Positions 13,901 to 26,126 of a DNA stretch of 64,000 bases are shown piece after piece (positions within the stretch are counted from its first letter, which is position 1; every line of letters starts with the position of its first letter). The notes beneath the pieces are model-generated. The model searched no databases and was not told where the DNA came from. It saw nothing but the letters and a program-made list of their open reading frames with translations. Location: positions 372,001 through 436,000 of the forward strand of contig PQWQ01000016.1 in assembly GCA_002943765.1 (NCBI GenBank), given 5' to 3'. Made by a program: the position numbers and the translations under genes. The stretch is from Psoroptes ovis (lineage: Eukaryota > Arthropoda > Arachnida > Sarcoptiformes > Psoroptidae).

Positions 13901-14020
13901 GTTCGTACACGTTATCGTGATCAATCTGTATCATCATATTTGACCACTTGTAAAGATTGTGGTCAAGTATATATGAAAGAAGATTTTTATTTGTATCATG
14001 AATGTCCAAAGAAAAATTGA
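10976..14020 (+). CDS. ZNF598/Hel2-type RING E3 ubiquitin ligase
   Basis: Four exons (10976-12007, 12070-12338, 12406-13031, 13092-14020) join in phase to give about 951 residues. Residues 1-200 are low-complexity and Arg/Gly/Asn-rich with NRGRGM repeats. A C3HC4 RING finger starts near residue 298 (C-x2-C, C-x-H-x2-C-x2-C, C-P-G-C). Zinc-finger-like Cys/His pairs follow (FICMLC, VPCKLC, HFVCYLC, CYCPLC) with a spacing and a YSYKDFVKH segment typical of ZNF598/Hel2. The C-terminal half carries DFPSL, DFPPL and WPSL motifs, also typical of the family, and a last C-x2-C/H-x3-C finger. Family members ubiquitinate small-subunit ribosomal proteins at collided ribosomes. The long RG-rich N-terminus is the unusual part. 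Alternative: a close relative of the same ligase family. Confidence 0.9.
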
Positions 14021-15122
14021 TTAACTATTCATGGCTAATTATCATCATATTTTGATCTAATCAGTAATTCATCATAATTATTATAAGCTCAATAATTTTC
14101 ATTTCCAAATATTTATACATGTTGTTGCTGCCAAAAACATTTGAGAATTTATCATCAAGATAAAATTACAAAACATTTAAACATGAAAATAATTTAATAA
14201 TAATTTCACCACTATTTATAAAACTAATATTCATTTAAAATTATCATTGATAATTTAAGTTTGTGTCTCTTTAATACTTTTCGTTGATATAATTGTGATG
14301 ACTATATGTGTGTTTTTTGATTAATATAATTTTTGATGACATTAATAATGATAATAAAGCTATAATTTTTGTTCAAATTAATCGATCGATCGTAATAAAC
14401 TTTGAATCATCGACAATGGAAGGCGCCTAATACATGCCTGTTTTGCCAATCAACAATTGCAACATTTAGTCGTGATTGTAATTAATTCTTAAAATCGAAC
14501 AAATTCAAAATCTATTTGTCAAGCATTAGATTCATTATTGAGTTCACATCCAATCAATACAACAGTCACAAATCCAGCTGATATTGAAGGAATGTTTGAT
14601 TTAATTTCATATAAAAAGGTATTTCTTGAAATTTATTGAACAAATAATTAATCAATTGATAAATTAAATTTAAAATAATGAAAAAACATAAACATTAAAT
14701 AAACATTGAAATTTTTTTAGTTAGGCTCTAGGTTTTGTGATATGCAATGAATTCATAAGACTTTGAATAATATATAAGAAGAAGTAGTAATATAATAATA
14801 TGATATAATAATATTTATAAAATTTGAATCATTTTTTAAAAATCATTTATAAATATTTTGTTTTTTTGGAATATTTTTCAGTGTTTCTGTTTTGTTTGTG
14901 TTTGTTGTTCAGCTTTAGCTTTGTTTTTTAAAATTATTAATATTTAAAAAATTTGAAATTGAATGATGAGTATTTGATAAAATATAGAAAATTTTATGAG
15001 AATTTGAAATTTCAGTTTTTTGATATTTCAGTTTTTGAGAATCGAGAAAAAAACCTTTTAAAATTTTTCCCATCATTGTTCGTATGAGTATAAATGAATG
15101 AATATGTTCAAGTTTCATTTTT
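14021..15122. other. Intergenic stretch between the ZNF598-like gene and IMPDH
   Basis: The genes on either side converge here. An AATAAA at 14353-14358 may serve the plus-strand gene. An aminopeptidase-like exon relic lies at 14493-14618 (listed separately). The remainder is AT-rich with no further coding signal. Confidence 0.5.
14493..14618 (+). pseudogene. Relic of an M1 aminopeptidase exon
   Basis: The plus-strand frame from 14493 reads ...QALDSLLSSHPINTTVTN, then PADIEGMFDLISYKK, and ends at a GT donor (14619). This is the conserved M1 zinc aminopeptidase stretch that lies between the catalytic HExxH domain and the K-G-A-S-V-(I/L)-R-M-L segment: the family reads SSHP-(I/V) ... P-x-(E/D)-I-x-x-(I/M)-F-D-x-I-S-Y-x-K-G. 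A TAA at 14490-14492 closes the frame upstream. The sequence after the next possible acceptor does not give the expected GASV. No HExxH exon is seen nearby, so this looks like an isolated decayed fragment. Confidence 0.6.
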
Positions 15123-17033
15123 TCAGAATAATTTCTTTTCAAATGAGTATAGACCATGTACACCACCCTCGATTTGTGCCGATGCTGTACGTTTTTCAAA
15201 TTTCAATACACCTGTGTACATTTGATCTCTGTGTATGATTATATTATTGGAAATAAAAGGGTTTAATTAAAAATTTTTCGCTTAAAGAAATTTAAAGATA
15301 TTTGCACTTTACCTTAATTGATCAAGACTACGTACGCCCATATCTTGACAACCATAACGAATACCATTGACCAGATATGGTACAAAACGATGTATTGAAC
15401 CTTTATCGACTATTGCACCTGATACACCTTGAGCAACGCGTACATTTTCATTATCACTATATGTGTTTGTGAATAATATTTAAGAATCAAAATTAATAAG
15501 TTGTAATTAATCAAAGATTTGTATTTACCTTTGGAAATAACGTTGTCGTGAACCTTCACCATCTTTACTTTCCATTGCATCGATTGAACCCATACCACGA
15601 TATTTTTTAACACGTACACCATTTGAATAATAATATTCACCAGGAGCTTCAGTTGTACCGGCTAACATTGAACCCATCATACAACCACCGGCACCTAATG
15701 CTAATGCTTTAAGAATATGACCAACCGATGTAATGCCACCATCGGCAATGGTCGGTACACCAAATTTACGTGCATAATTTGATACTTTATAAACAGCTGT
15801 AGCTTGTGGTCGACCACATGCCATAACTTCTTGTGTTATACAAATGGAACCAGAACCCATACCAACACGCAAAGCATCGGCACCAGCTTTTATCAAATTA
15901 TGTGCCTGTTTTTGGGTGACAACTGTAAAAAACAAAATATAATTACAATTTAAAATGAATAATTCAAATAAATATTACCATTGCCGGCAATAACCTGAAT
16001 TTGTGGATAATTTTTCTTAATAAATTCAATCATATTTATTTGATAAATGGAATTTCCTTGTGATGAATCTAATACAACTAAATCGACACCAGCTTCAGCT
16101 AATTTAGCTAATCGATCTTTATCACCTTCACGTGTGCCAATGGCAGCACCGACTAATAATTGATTATTTGCATCTTTCGATGCGAATGGATAATCACGTT
16201 GTTTTTTAATATCGGTACGTGAAATAAGTGATGTAAGATGACCATCTTTATCAACGATTGGTAATTTTCCTTTTTTGCTTTTTTCCATCATTTTAACAGC
16301 ATCTTCTAATGAAATGCCTTCAAATGCTGTGGTTAAATCAGCGAAATCAGTCATCAATGATTCCAATGGTTCATTCATAATTTCTTTCATTTTAAAATCA
16401 ATATCACGCGATGTAACAATACCTAATAATTTTCCACCTAATTTACCAGTATCAGTAATTGGAATACCGGTAAAACCTTTTTCATTTTTCACTTTCAATA
16501 CATCACGTACACAATGTTTTGGTGTTAAACAAACTGGATCACGTATGAAACCATGTTTATATTTTTTAACTTTCAACACTTCTTGTGCTTGAAAATCAGC
16601 TGTACAATTATGATGAATAATACCGATACCACCACAAAGCTATGAAATGAATCGGAAAATAAAATTCAAAATTAAAATAATCAAAACAATCTCCACAAAT
16701 ACATACAGCCATTGCGATAGCCATATCAGATTCAGTCACAGTATCCATCGGTGATGATACAAGCGGTGTATTTAATCGTATACCTTTGGTCAATTGTGTT
16801 GATATGTTTACTTGATCGGCAGAAAAATCAATGTAACCGGGTAATACAAGAAAATCACTTTGAAAATTTAGAAAAATATAAAATTAATACAATCAAATCA
16901 TTAATATAAAAAAAAATATCAAAACATACTTATATGTAAGTCCATCACCTGAACCAAACAATTGATGAGCGGTAAGACCATCGGCTTCAAAATTATCACT
17001 ATTTATTTGACTAAGATCTTCATTTGATGCCAT
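15123..17033 (-). CDS. IMPDH: Inosine-5'-monophosphate dehydrogenase
   Basis: Six exons (16930-17033, 16707-16857, 15979-16639, 15529-15922, 15313-15456, 15123-15228) join in phase to a complete protein of about 519 residues, close to the usual 514. It oxidises IMP to XMP with NAD+, the rate-limiting step of guanine nucleotide synthesis in the cytosol. Seen in order: GLTYNDFLVLPGYIDF near the N-terminus; MAIAMALCGGIGIIHHNC; two CBS motifs (about residues 110-240); the phosphate-binding loop; and the catalytic Cys333 in GSGSICITQEV. Also present are GGITSVGHI, the mobile flap RQRYFQ and the C-terminus LYSFEKKLF. All family residues I can check are present. Every intron is 56-84 nt. Confidence 0.97.
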
Positions 17034-19090
17034 TTTTATTCGAGTATTATTGTTTTATAAATGAATATGAATAAGATCAATTCGATAAATCGAAAGATAT
17101 CAATTTCGTTGATCAAAAAAATTTCGACAATAAAATATCTATATCAAGATATATTACTCTACTTAATAATACAACATTCAAACACACACACACACACACA
17201 CACACACATATGTGTGTTTATATAAAACCAAAAAAATATATCAAACATGCACAAATGCATGCACATATATCGGAGAAAATAATAAATTTATTTTTTTCAA
17301 AAATAAATTTTCCATATGATACAATAATTATCGATTGATTGATTGATTGGTCGATCGATCGATTGATCGGATGATTTATATTTATCAATATTGTAGACAA
17401 TATCATAAATGTTGTATATTTACATTTGATTTATCCATGTTGTATTTGTCGTATTTTCAATATATTTTTTTAAATTGAAAAAATATTTGAAATAAAGAAT
17501 ATAATTAAAATTTTAAAATAATAAAAAACATTCAAACTGTCAAACAAACATTGTAGCAGCGTTGTATCATCATTTCAATGTATCATTATTGTGTTTGACA
17601 AATGATTTGAAATGAATGTAAATAAAAATTCAAATTTTTTTCATTTTTTCAAAAACAATAAAGCATGATATTATATGCACACATATGCATTATTCAATGT
17701 TACTAATATTGGTATATATTTGCTATACATATAATTGTACAATATAACAACAATATATTTTCTCATAAGTTCATTCCACTTGTTATATATATTAGAATTT
17801 AAATTGAAATTCAAGAAAAATAAAAAAAATAAATTAAATCGCGATACAATCGATACAATTTAATTCAATTTCAGTGGCATTTTCTTGGTAGCAAATAAAA
17901 ATCTTAAATCAAAAACTTACCCCTTTTGAATGGCTGAAAAATAAGATGATTTTGAAATGAGGAAAAAAGCAAAATACGATCAATCGATGACTGAATAATT
18001 TTTGAAGCATTCGAACATCGCTGAAGGCATTCAGTATTTATACGGGAAGAAAAAATTTCCACCAAGTTCATATGATTTGATTTGATTTCAGCTTATCTGG
18101 AATCCCATAAATTTATTTTAAATAATAATATCACCAAACGATTGATATATGCACATTCCATTCAACCAAAGAAATATGTGCACAACGCATACACACACAC
18201 ACAAAGACATACAGTAGCGATGCTTATTGCTTTGATTATCATCAATTGATTTCATTTCAAATCATTATTTTCAACTGTATTCATTTATTCATTCATTTCA
18301 ATCAATTGTTCATGTGATAATCAAATGGTGAATGGTTTTTACTAATTTATTTCAAAAACAAATATCTGCAAGTAAATCGAAAAATGTTTTGATAAATATG
18401 AAATTATTTGATCAATTAAAGCACATTTTTTGGGGTGATTAATTTATATGTTTATATCTATATCGATAGATAGATGTGTATTCCAAATATTATTTTTGAT
18501 GTTCAAATGTTTTTTTCTGATAAATTTTATTTATATGAAAACATTTCATTTCATTGTTTATGGCGTGATCAGCTTTGATCGATCGATCGATCGTTTGATT
18601 GATTTGGATTTATTTTATTTATCATAAATAAATTTTATATATTTTTTCCCTCAATCATACACAATGATTTAGAAAAATTTTGTCCTCGAAAATATTAATT
18701 TTCATTTTTAAAAATGATTAAAGATTAAAAAAAAATTGAAAATCAATATCATTATCATTAATAATCATTTCAATAATAATGATGATGATGATAATCTTTT
18801 GTGTAGATTCTCTTGATTTATTGTTCCTGTTGTTTTCTTATCTTAGAAAAAAAATGATGAAAATTTTACAAGTTTTCATAATCCTTATCCTATGAGGATA
18901 CGATCTCTGATTGAGAATAACCAATGACAACAAAAATAACAACAACAACAGCAGCAACAGTAATCAATCAATGATCGATCCGTTTGATCTAAGTAGAATA
19001 ATAAAACAAATCAATTATATTTCTATTATACAGTGATTTGATTGAATCATAATTATTTGAACCAATTTCGTTTAATTTTGTACAAAAATT
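17034..19090. other. Intergenic stretch between IMPDH and the GPCR (divergent promoters)
   Basis: The flanking genes are transcribed away from each other, so both promoters lie here. The stretch contains a (CA)n microsatellite, GATC-rich short repeats (17330-17370, 18580-18600) and AT-rich DNA. No coding signal was recognised. Confidence 0.5.
17182..17208. repeat. (CA)n microsatellite
   Basis: About 13 perfect CA dinucleotides, followed at once by tatgtgtgt, so the run can pair with the short TG run beside it. Confidence 0.95.
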
Positions 19091-21046
19091 ATGTTTGAAA
19101 ACGAATTGTTGGAGCTTCCATTTACTGTGGATCATGATATTTTCTATCCACAAACATTTGTTAATTATTCCAATTATAATTTTACACAATTCCGTAAGCT
19201 ATGGATACATAAAAATTGGTCAGAAATTATTTGGAAATCGATTATCATTACAATAATTGTCATATTAGGACTGATTGGTAATTCAATCATAATCATTTTG
19301 ATATTAAGACGACCAAAATTTCGTTTACGTTCATTGAATCTGTTCATAATGAATTTAGCATTAGCAAATTTGTTTACAGTTTTATTTGTACCTATTGTAT
19401 CATTGATTGAAAATATATTTCAAAATTATCAATTAGGACCATTTTGGTGTAAATTTGAAATTTTAATTAAACGTATGTATAATTGCGAATACATTTGTAC
19501 ATATTTGTTCATTTTATTTATTTATTTTTTATTTTTCAATAATCCACTAGTAACATGCATATTAGCTGGCAATTTATTCATCATTGTCATTACGTTTAGT
19601 CGTTTTATAAACATTAGTTTTATTACAAATCAAAATATGAAAACAAATCGTCGTTCATTATTGGTAATAACGATTATATGGATTATAGCCACATCGCTTG
19701 CATATCCATTAGCACATATGCGTGTTTATCATGAAAGACAATGGAATGATTATCTGGAGGTATATTTTTTCAATTTTAACTTTTGGTCATCTTTTCTACA
19801 TGAATAATTTGAAAAATATTATTTTTTCACACTACAGAAATGGTGTGTAGATTATCCATTAAAATCATCAATCAATTATTGGATATTTTTAATGACACCG
19901 TTGATTTATTTGCCATTACTGATTATGATTATTGTTTATTCATCAATGATTTATCGTATCAATTATTTTGTAAATAATTCATTGGCAAATAATCTCAAAT
20001 CAAATGATGGCGATGCTGAAAATTCCATGATGAATATACAAGTAAGTGTTTGAATAGTGATTAATACAAATATTTTAATTCATTTTCATTAGATAATATC
20101 GGCAAAATATGGCAAATCTTTTCAACAAAAACAAATCAAACAATTGATTGATGAAACAAAATTATTATCAAATAAACATAAGAAAATTATAATCGAAACA
20201 ATGTTAATATATTGCATTATAACATCTATTTGTTGGTTACCATTACAAATACTTGTTTATTATCGTGCATTTCATAATCGTAACATAGTAAGTCATCATT
20301 GATTTTCATCAGAATAATTAAAAAATAATATCTTTTCTTTAAAACAGCCCTTACCATATTGGTATGAATCGATCAGATTTTTTGGTCAGCTATTAATAAC
20401 AACAAATGCAGCAATCAATCCATACATTATGTTTGGTAAAACATTCGTACAATATTTAAATCAACGGCAACATCTGCATAAACAGCAGCGAAATTTGGGT
20501 AAATTAATACAATTAGACATTGATAATTTGATATTGGATGATAAACATTTACAACAACAAGAATTTGAACAACGACCACCACATCATGGTGATAATGATA
20601 AAAATACCAGCGATAGTAATCATTTTACGAATACAAATATGAGCAACAGTAATAGCGATGATAATAATAATAATAATAATAATAATTCAATAATAAAATA
20701 TATGAAATCATCGATAAAATCGACCATGAACAAAAATCATGAATGTATTGATTTAGATCGTAAACAAATAATTGAAAAATTACAGAAACCATTTACAAAT
20801 GATAAATTATTGATCATTCAGGCACCATCAACAACATCGCCATCAACATCGATGACATTATCTTCACCTTCTTCACTATCAACATCATCAACATTATCAA
20901 TGAATAGTGATAAAGAATTGAATCAAACAAATTTATTATCCAAATTAACATCATCACATGGTAATAATAATAATGAAAATAATAATTCACAAATTATTAC
21001 TAAACACATGTTACAAAAATACATTCCACAATTATATCAATATTAA
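19091..21046 (+). CDS. Rhodopsin-like (class A) peptide-type GPCR
   Basis: Five exons (19091-19472, 19551-19759, 19838-20041, 20093-20287, 20348-21046) give about 562 residues. The extracellular N-terminus has N-glycosylation sites (NYS, NFT, NWS). TM1 contains LGLIGNSIIIILIL with the class A N; TM2 is NLFIMNLALANLF. A Cys in GPFWCKFE before TM3 and another in KWCVDYP in loop 2 can form the usual disulfide. TM6 has CWLPLQILVYY and TM7 has NAAINPYIMF (the NPxxY motif). At the end of TM3 the usual DRY is replaced by SRF. The tail is long, Asn/Ser-rich and presumably cytoplasmic. The ligand cannot be named; the overall look is that of an arthropod neuropeptide receptor. The first intron (78 nt) has no stop in frame and could be retained. 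Confidence 0.85.
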
Positions 21047-21307
21047 ATTTGAATGATAACGTTTGAATTTTCTTTTTTTTTCTCGGACAACATGCATACA
21101 ATCACAATATATTTATTCACAAATTTGCATTTTTGTAAATATTTAGGCTTCAAATTTCTTGATTTATTTTTTTTGCTTGATAAAATATTTAATCATATGA
21201 AGACTGCATTTCATATCAAATTTTATTAAAATCTCTGTTTCAAAGTTCAATCATTGATTAAATTGTGTGATTTTGATTTTTTTCAAAGAAAATGATTCAA
21301 AAGAAAA

Positions 21308-21964
21308 ATGCAAAACATGAGTCTAATCAAATTGAATAAATTGAATAACATCAAAAACGGCAACAACAACAATCAGCGAATAATGTTATTTTCATATTTA
21401 TTTATATTATCATTATCATTATTTGTTTCAATTGAATGTCATAAAAGTAATCCAATTAATTTGAATAATGAAAATGATGAACAAAATATTCTTGACAATG
21501 TATTTGATTGGGTATTCGGTGAACCAAACGATGATCATGAATTGAAACATCATTTCAATTATTTACGTGGTCAAAATGATGCTACTAAGGATGATGAAGA
21601 TTTAGCTAAAATAGCTAAAGAATTGGATATTAAACCCGAATTTTTTAATTTCAAAGCACATGATTATAATGATGATGATCAAATTGATGGCTTGGAATTG
21701 TTGGCAATGTTTTTCAATGAAAGACCAAATGATTTCATTGAAAATAACCAGAATCCTAACAAGAAAGAGCAAAAAATGAAATTATATTCAAGTAAGTAAA
21801 TTCTATTTTAATTTATGAATTGATTCAAATTTTTATTTGAAATTTCAGAAGCGATTGATTGGCTCCTACAACAAGAAGATCGAAATAATGATGGTTTTCT
21901 AGATTTTAGTGAATATTCACAAGCTCGTCACAGGATTGCAAAGCTTCAGCAGAAGAAAAATTGA
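21308..21964 (+). CDS. MCFD2-like secreted EF-hand protein
   Basis: Two exons (21308-21791, 21849-21964) give about 199 residues from the first ATG. A hydrophobic signal segment MLFSYLFILSLSLFVSIEC begins at an internal Met near residue 26, so the true start may be one of the later ATGs. Two EF-hand loops follow: DYNDDDQIDGLE (after FNFKAHD) and, in exon 2, DRNNDGFLDFSE. The F-x-x-H-D-Y-[ND]-x-x-x-x-[IL]-D-G-L-E pattern is typical of MCFD2, a Ca2+-binding luminal partner of the lectin ERGIC-53 that carries glycoprotein cargo from ER to Golgi (family knowledge). The exon join restores the second EF-hand in phase. Alternative: the related CGREF1 group. Confidence 0.8.
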
Positions 21965-22044
21965 TTGAAATTCCGTATAAAAACAAATCAAATTAGATCA
22001 TAAAACAATTTTTATTATTGAAATCATAAAAAAACAAATCTATC

Positions 22045-22050
22045 AATAAA
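22045..22050 (+). terminator. Polyadenylation signal of the MCFD2-like gene
   Basis: AATAAA 81 bases after the stop codon, followed by AT-rich DNA. The next gene is convergent on the other strand and ends at 22137. Confidence 0.6.
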
Positions 22051-22136
22051 GATTATAATTTTTTAATTAAATTAAATTATTAAATTCAAAATGAATGAAT
22101 TTCATCGTTGCACATCGATGACGCTTACATATTGAT

Positions 22137-22640
22137 TTAAATTCCTTTGACAACTTTATCGGTACATTCAAGAACAGCTGTAGCTAAACCTAAACTGATT
22201 GATGGTACATTTTTAGGCAAATGTGGCTGTCCATTGCTTTCGAATAATTTCGAACTGAACGCTTGATCACGTATACAACGTTTGATGTTTGCCCATTCGG
22301 CCGGTACACATGGATTACGGACTGATGGTCCACAATGTTCATAAATTACAACAAGTTTTCTACGCATTTCAGCATCAATTTTCGGGAAATTTGCCGGTAA
22401 TTCTTGTCCATCACGAACCATTCGTTCAATACAACGGCTATTAACTTGTGGCCAAATAATGCTGGATTTTTCGGCAAGAATTTGACCAAAACGTTCACAA
22501 TATTTTACATGTTGTCTGTCGGATACTTTTTCAGCTAAATTAGCAAAATTTTCCAGCTGATTTCGATTTGGTTGAGCATAAACAAATGTAACAGATGACA
22601 CAATGAATAAAATAATTATCGATGATAATTGGGAATTCAT
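22137..22640 (-). CDS. Secreted six-cysteine protein of unknown function
   Basis: Single exon, 167 residues. The first 22 residues form a clear signal peptide (hydrophobic IIILFIVSSVTFVYA, likely cleavage after YAQ or nearby). The mature part has six cysteines at uneven spacing (in YCERF, SRCIE, EHCGP, NPCVP, KRCIR and LECTD), consistent with three disulfides. It is rich in Lys, Arg and Glu and looks helical. No zinc, EGF or protease motif is visible and I recognise no family. A TATATAAA lies about 95 bases upstream of the ATG. Short single-exon TATA-driven secreted genes are often abundantly expressed; that is inference. Confidence 0.8.
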   Translation of the reverse strand: MNSQLSSIIILFIVSSVTFVYAQPNRNQLENFANLAEKVSDRQHVKYCERFGQILAEKSSIIWPQVNSRCIERMVRDGQELPANFPKIDAEMRRKLVVIYEHCGPSVRNPCVPAEWANIKRCIRDQAFSSKLFESNGQPHLPKNVPSISLGLATAVLECTDKVVKGI

Positions 22641-22731
22641 TTTGAATTTTGCGGATCAATATGTTTTTGGTATTTAAATTCAAATAATGAATAATTATTG
22701 AATGATATCGAATCGAAGTGATTCAGACCAA

Positions 22732-22739
22732 TTTATATA
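22732..22739 (-). promoter_or_regulatory. TATA box of the secreted six-cysteine gene
   Basis: TATATAAA on the minus strand, about 95 bases before the start codon at 22640. That would put transcription start near 22705 and leave a short leader. Such sequences are common in AT-rich DNA, so confidence is moderate. Confidence 0.45.
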
Positions 22740-23003
22740 TGTAAAAATTTGAAAATCAAAATTCAGAACAAAAATCATACGTGATTAATTCATGTTGTTT
22801 CATATGGCACGAATCATCAAAAAGCTTTTCATCAAATTGATGAAAAAATTTGATTTATGATTTTGAACTGATAATATTAAATGGCAATCGATTTTATTTT
22901 TAATATTAGAATGTCAATTTATTTTAATTTGGTTCATCATTTTGAATGTCAAATCAAAATGTGAATCGAAAAAAAAATTTAAAAATAAATATGAAAAAAA
23001 ACA

Positions 23004-26000
23004 TCAAAATGCATCATGTATACTTTGTAATTGTCGTACGGCTAAATCGATTGGTAAACAAAATTGTAAATTTGACAAGCGATCAAGTTGTCTTAGTGCA
23101 TCTTCAAATCCAGTCGATGCCGTATATGACCATTTTTCATAACAATCATTGACTATGGTTGTATTTCGTAATATTAATCGCAGCCATTGTGACAGCATTC
23201 GTTGACTATATGGGAAAATAATTAACAATTTTTTAATTATAAATTTAATCTGAAATCAAATCGATCCATGAACTTACTTTAATCCACTGCATACAAATGC
23301 TTTAAAATGTGAATCTAAACTACGTTTCATACGTGTATGTGAATCAATAATTTCATCGATTGCTGCCAGTAAACTATGTTTTGGATTAGTTTGTTGGCCA
23401 ACGATCGATTGTAAACCAAACGATTGTGATAGCCGTCTATTTGGCATGGAACGAAATTCACTACCATTCTAATTAATAGGAGAAATAAGAGTTAGCACAT
23501 AATTATCAATTGAGTTTAATCAGAAAATATACCTTTAATTCATAATAATAAAGTATTAGCTGCCATGCATGTTTAGGTTTTGATTTTGATAAAATAATTG
23601 GTGAAGATTTTGTACTAAAACATCCCATACCGATACTTAATAAATGACCAACAGCTGTTGTAGCTACATTGGAAGTTTCATTGGTTGTCGATAATAACAA
23701 TGAATTGGATGTATAACCATTGATTGATTTATTGTTGAAATTATCGTTTAATCCAATAAGGCCATGATTGATTAAATTTTTTAATGCAATCGCTAATTCT
23801 TTTCTCACCATCACAGTTATTTGTTCATAAAGAAAATAATTATCAATTATTAATGTTGTATTACCCAATGATATAAAATCAACATTATTATTATTATTAT
23901 TCATTGTGCTATTTAAATCAGCTGAATTCGCTGAATTTGATGATGATGCATTCATACGATTATTCAAATTATTTACATTATAAAAATCTAATATCGATGT
24001 AATTGCAATCTCTAAATGTGCACGTAAATCACCCCAATGTCTTGCACATGATGGTATTGTTTGTTTCAACATATTTTGTTTGAATTGTGTATTTGCATTC
24101 GATGTGTTTGATTTTGATGAATTTAAATTGGAATTCATTGATGTATGATGATGATGATGATGATTATTTTTCGTTGTGCTATAACCCATTTGTGTCCATG
24201 CAAACACATGTAACAATGATAATATTCGTCTAAATATGCTGGCAGCTGTCTCATTGGTTGAATGATTTACATTTGATTTACTTAGATTTTTATTCGGATT
24301 TTTCATAGATCGACTATTATTATTGTTATTGTTTGTCAATTTTTGTGATTGTTTTTTATTCGATAGGAATTTCATTAAATATGAATTTGATGATTTTTCA
24401 TTAGCTCCCAAATTAAATTGTTGCCGCATATTTTGTCGTATTTTACCATTTTGTTGTAGAAATTTTATAAATCTTTCCAAATCGGTTACCTGTGTTTTCA
24501 GCTGTGTTACAAGCTGTTCTTTCATTAATACTGGATTCACTAGCTAAAATTTAAGAGAAAAATTATTTAAAATAATTATCAATCAATCTAACGATGACAA
24601 ACCTCTTTGATTGCATTATCAACTTTATGCCTTAATTGTTCAGGTGTTAGCTGATCAATTTCATCAATAGACAGTACTGGTAATTTAGATTTAAGCTGTT
24701 CAATAATAACATTTTGCCTCTCTAATAACATTGAACTTGGTAATGAATTCAATTCACCAGTTTCATATGCATAACGTTCTAAATCTTCTAATTGATCTTT
24801 TAATTGTTCAATCAATTCTTTTTGTCTATGACGTTGTTTTTCTAATTTTTCTTCAGTAACAATCAATGAATGATTCATTGAATAATTTGAATGTTTTTGT
24901 AATCGATCTGCTGTTGTTGTTGTTGTAGTCGTTGTCATTGTCATTCCACTGTGAACGGAATCAGCAAAATCATTGTTCATTTGTTGTGATGAACTCCAAC
25001 TACGATTACGTCCACGTTCATTCGGGGTTTTCGGTATTGAATCACAATTATTATTGTTAGTATATTCATTTTCATTATTATGATTATTATAACTTTGATC
25101 CATAACATCATCATCATCTTCAAATACATCATCAGCCATTAAACTGGTTGCCATCGAAACTGATCGTTGAAGAGTACCGGCACCATTCGCTGTAATCGTT
25201 GACAGATTAGCTGAATTTGTTGCTGTACATAACATTAATTCAGGTATACCACGATTAGCAAATGTTTCCAATTCGGCCAACAGTGTTTCACGTTTTTTTG
25301 AATCAATATCTTTAGCTTCAACAATTTGTCGAAGACGTAATTGTACTTGTGCAAAATGTGATGTCAAAGCCACTAATGAATTGTTCAATAATTCTTGTTC
25401 TTGTTCCATTTGATTTAATCGGCCATATAATATATTTGATTCGGTTTCAGAAACATCATCTTCTTCTTCTTCTATTTCTTCTACGTTTTCTTCTACTTGA
25501 TGTTCATCAACATTATTATTATCATTAGTATAATTCAATTGCTGTATTTGTTCATCATTATCATTGATATTGTTCATTGATTTATGATCATTTTGATCAT
25601 TGTTTACAATCAAATTCGTATCTGAACGTTGAAAATCATTCCATTCTTCATCATTATCATCATTGTTATTATCACCATTAGAATTTTGTTCAATATTTGT
25701 TTGATGTTCTTGTTGTTGTTGTTGAAATACAGTTATTAAATCATTTTTATAATATTCATTCAATTTACGATCATTTCGATTATTTCGTATTAAATCAGAT
25801 TCACTTAATTGCTTTTTAAATTTATTATTATAATTATCACAATTATCACTATTATTATTATTATTATTATTACTATTATCATCATCAAAATCATTTGGCT
25901 CATCTTCAAATTCAATAAATGATTTTATTTGTTCTCGCCTACGATTTATATTGCTATTATTATTCCGTATTGGCTTTACAGACTCATTTATTGATCTGTT

Positions 26001-26126
26001 ATTATTATTATTGATTGCTAATTGATCAAATTGTTCATAAACATTATGATTGATATTTTCATTAATATTAGTGGATTGAATAGATGATGATAATGTTACC
26101 GGTGATAATGGTTCATCAGCCATCAT
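23004..26126 (-). CDS. RUNDC1: RUN domain-containing protein 1 homologue
   Basis: Four exons (24603-26126, 23533-24543, 23278-23468, 23004-23205) join in phase to about 975 residues. The first 220 residues are acidic and Asn-rich. A coiled-coil region follows (LNQMEQEQELLNNSLVALTSH... and RQKELIEQLKDQLEDLERYAYETGEL), then LLERQNVIIEQLKSKLP. Exon 2 carries VTDLERFIKFLQ. A RUN-type domain fills the rest and ends in KWSYTASTGFEDALRQLDRL, LPIDLAVRQLQSIHDAF. The coiled coil, the ERYAYE and LERF motifs and this C-terminus match RUNDC1, which in mammals has been linked to p53 regulation and autophagy. The first donor is GTTTGT rather than GTAAGT. Asn/Ser-rich insertions make it longer than the mammalian protein (about 613 residues). 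Confidence 0.88.
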
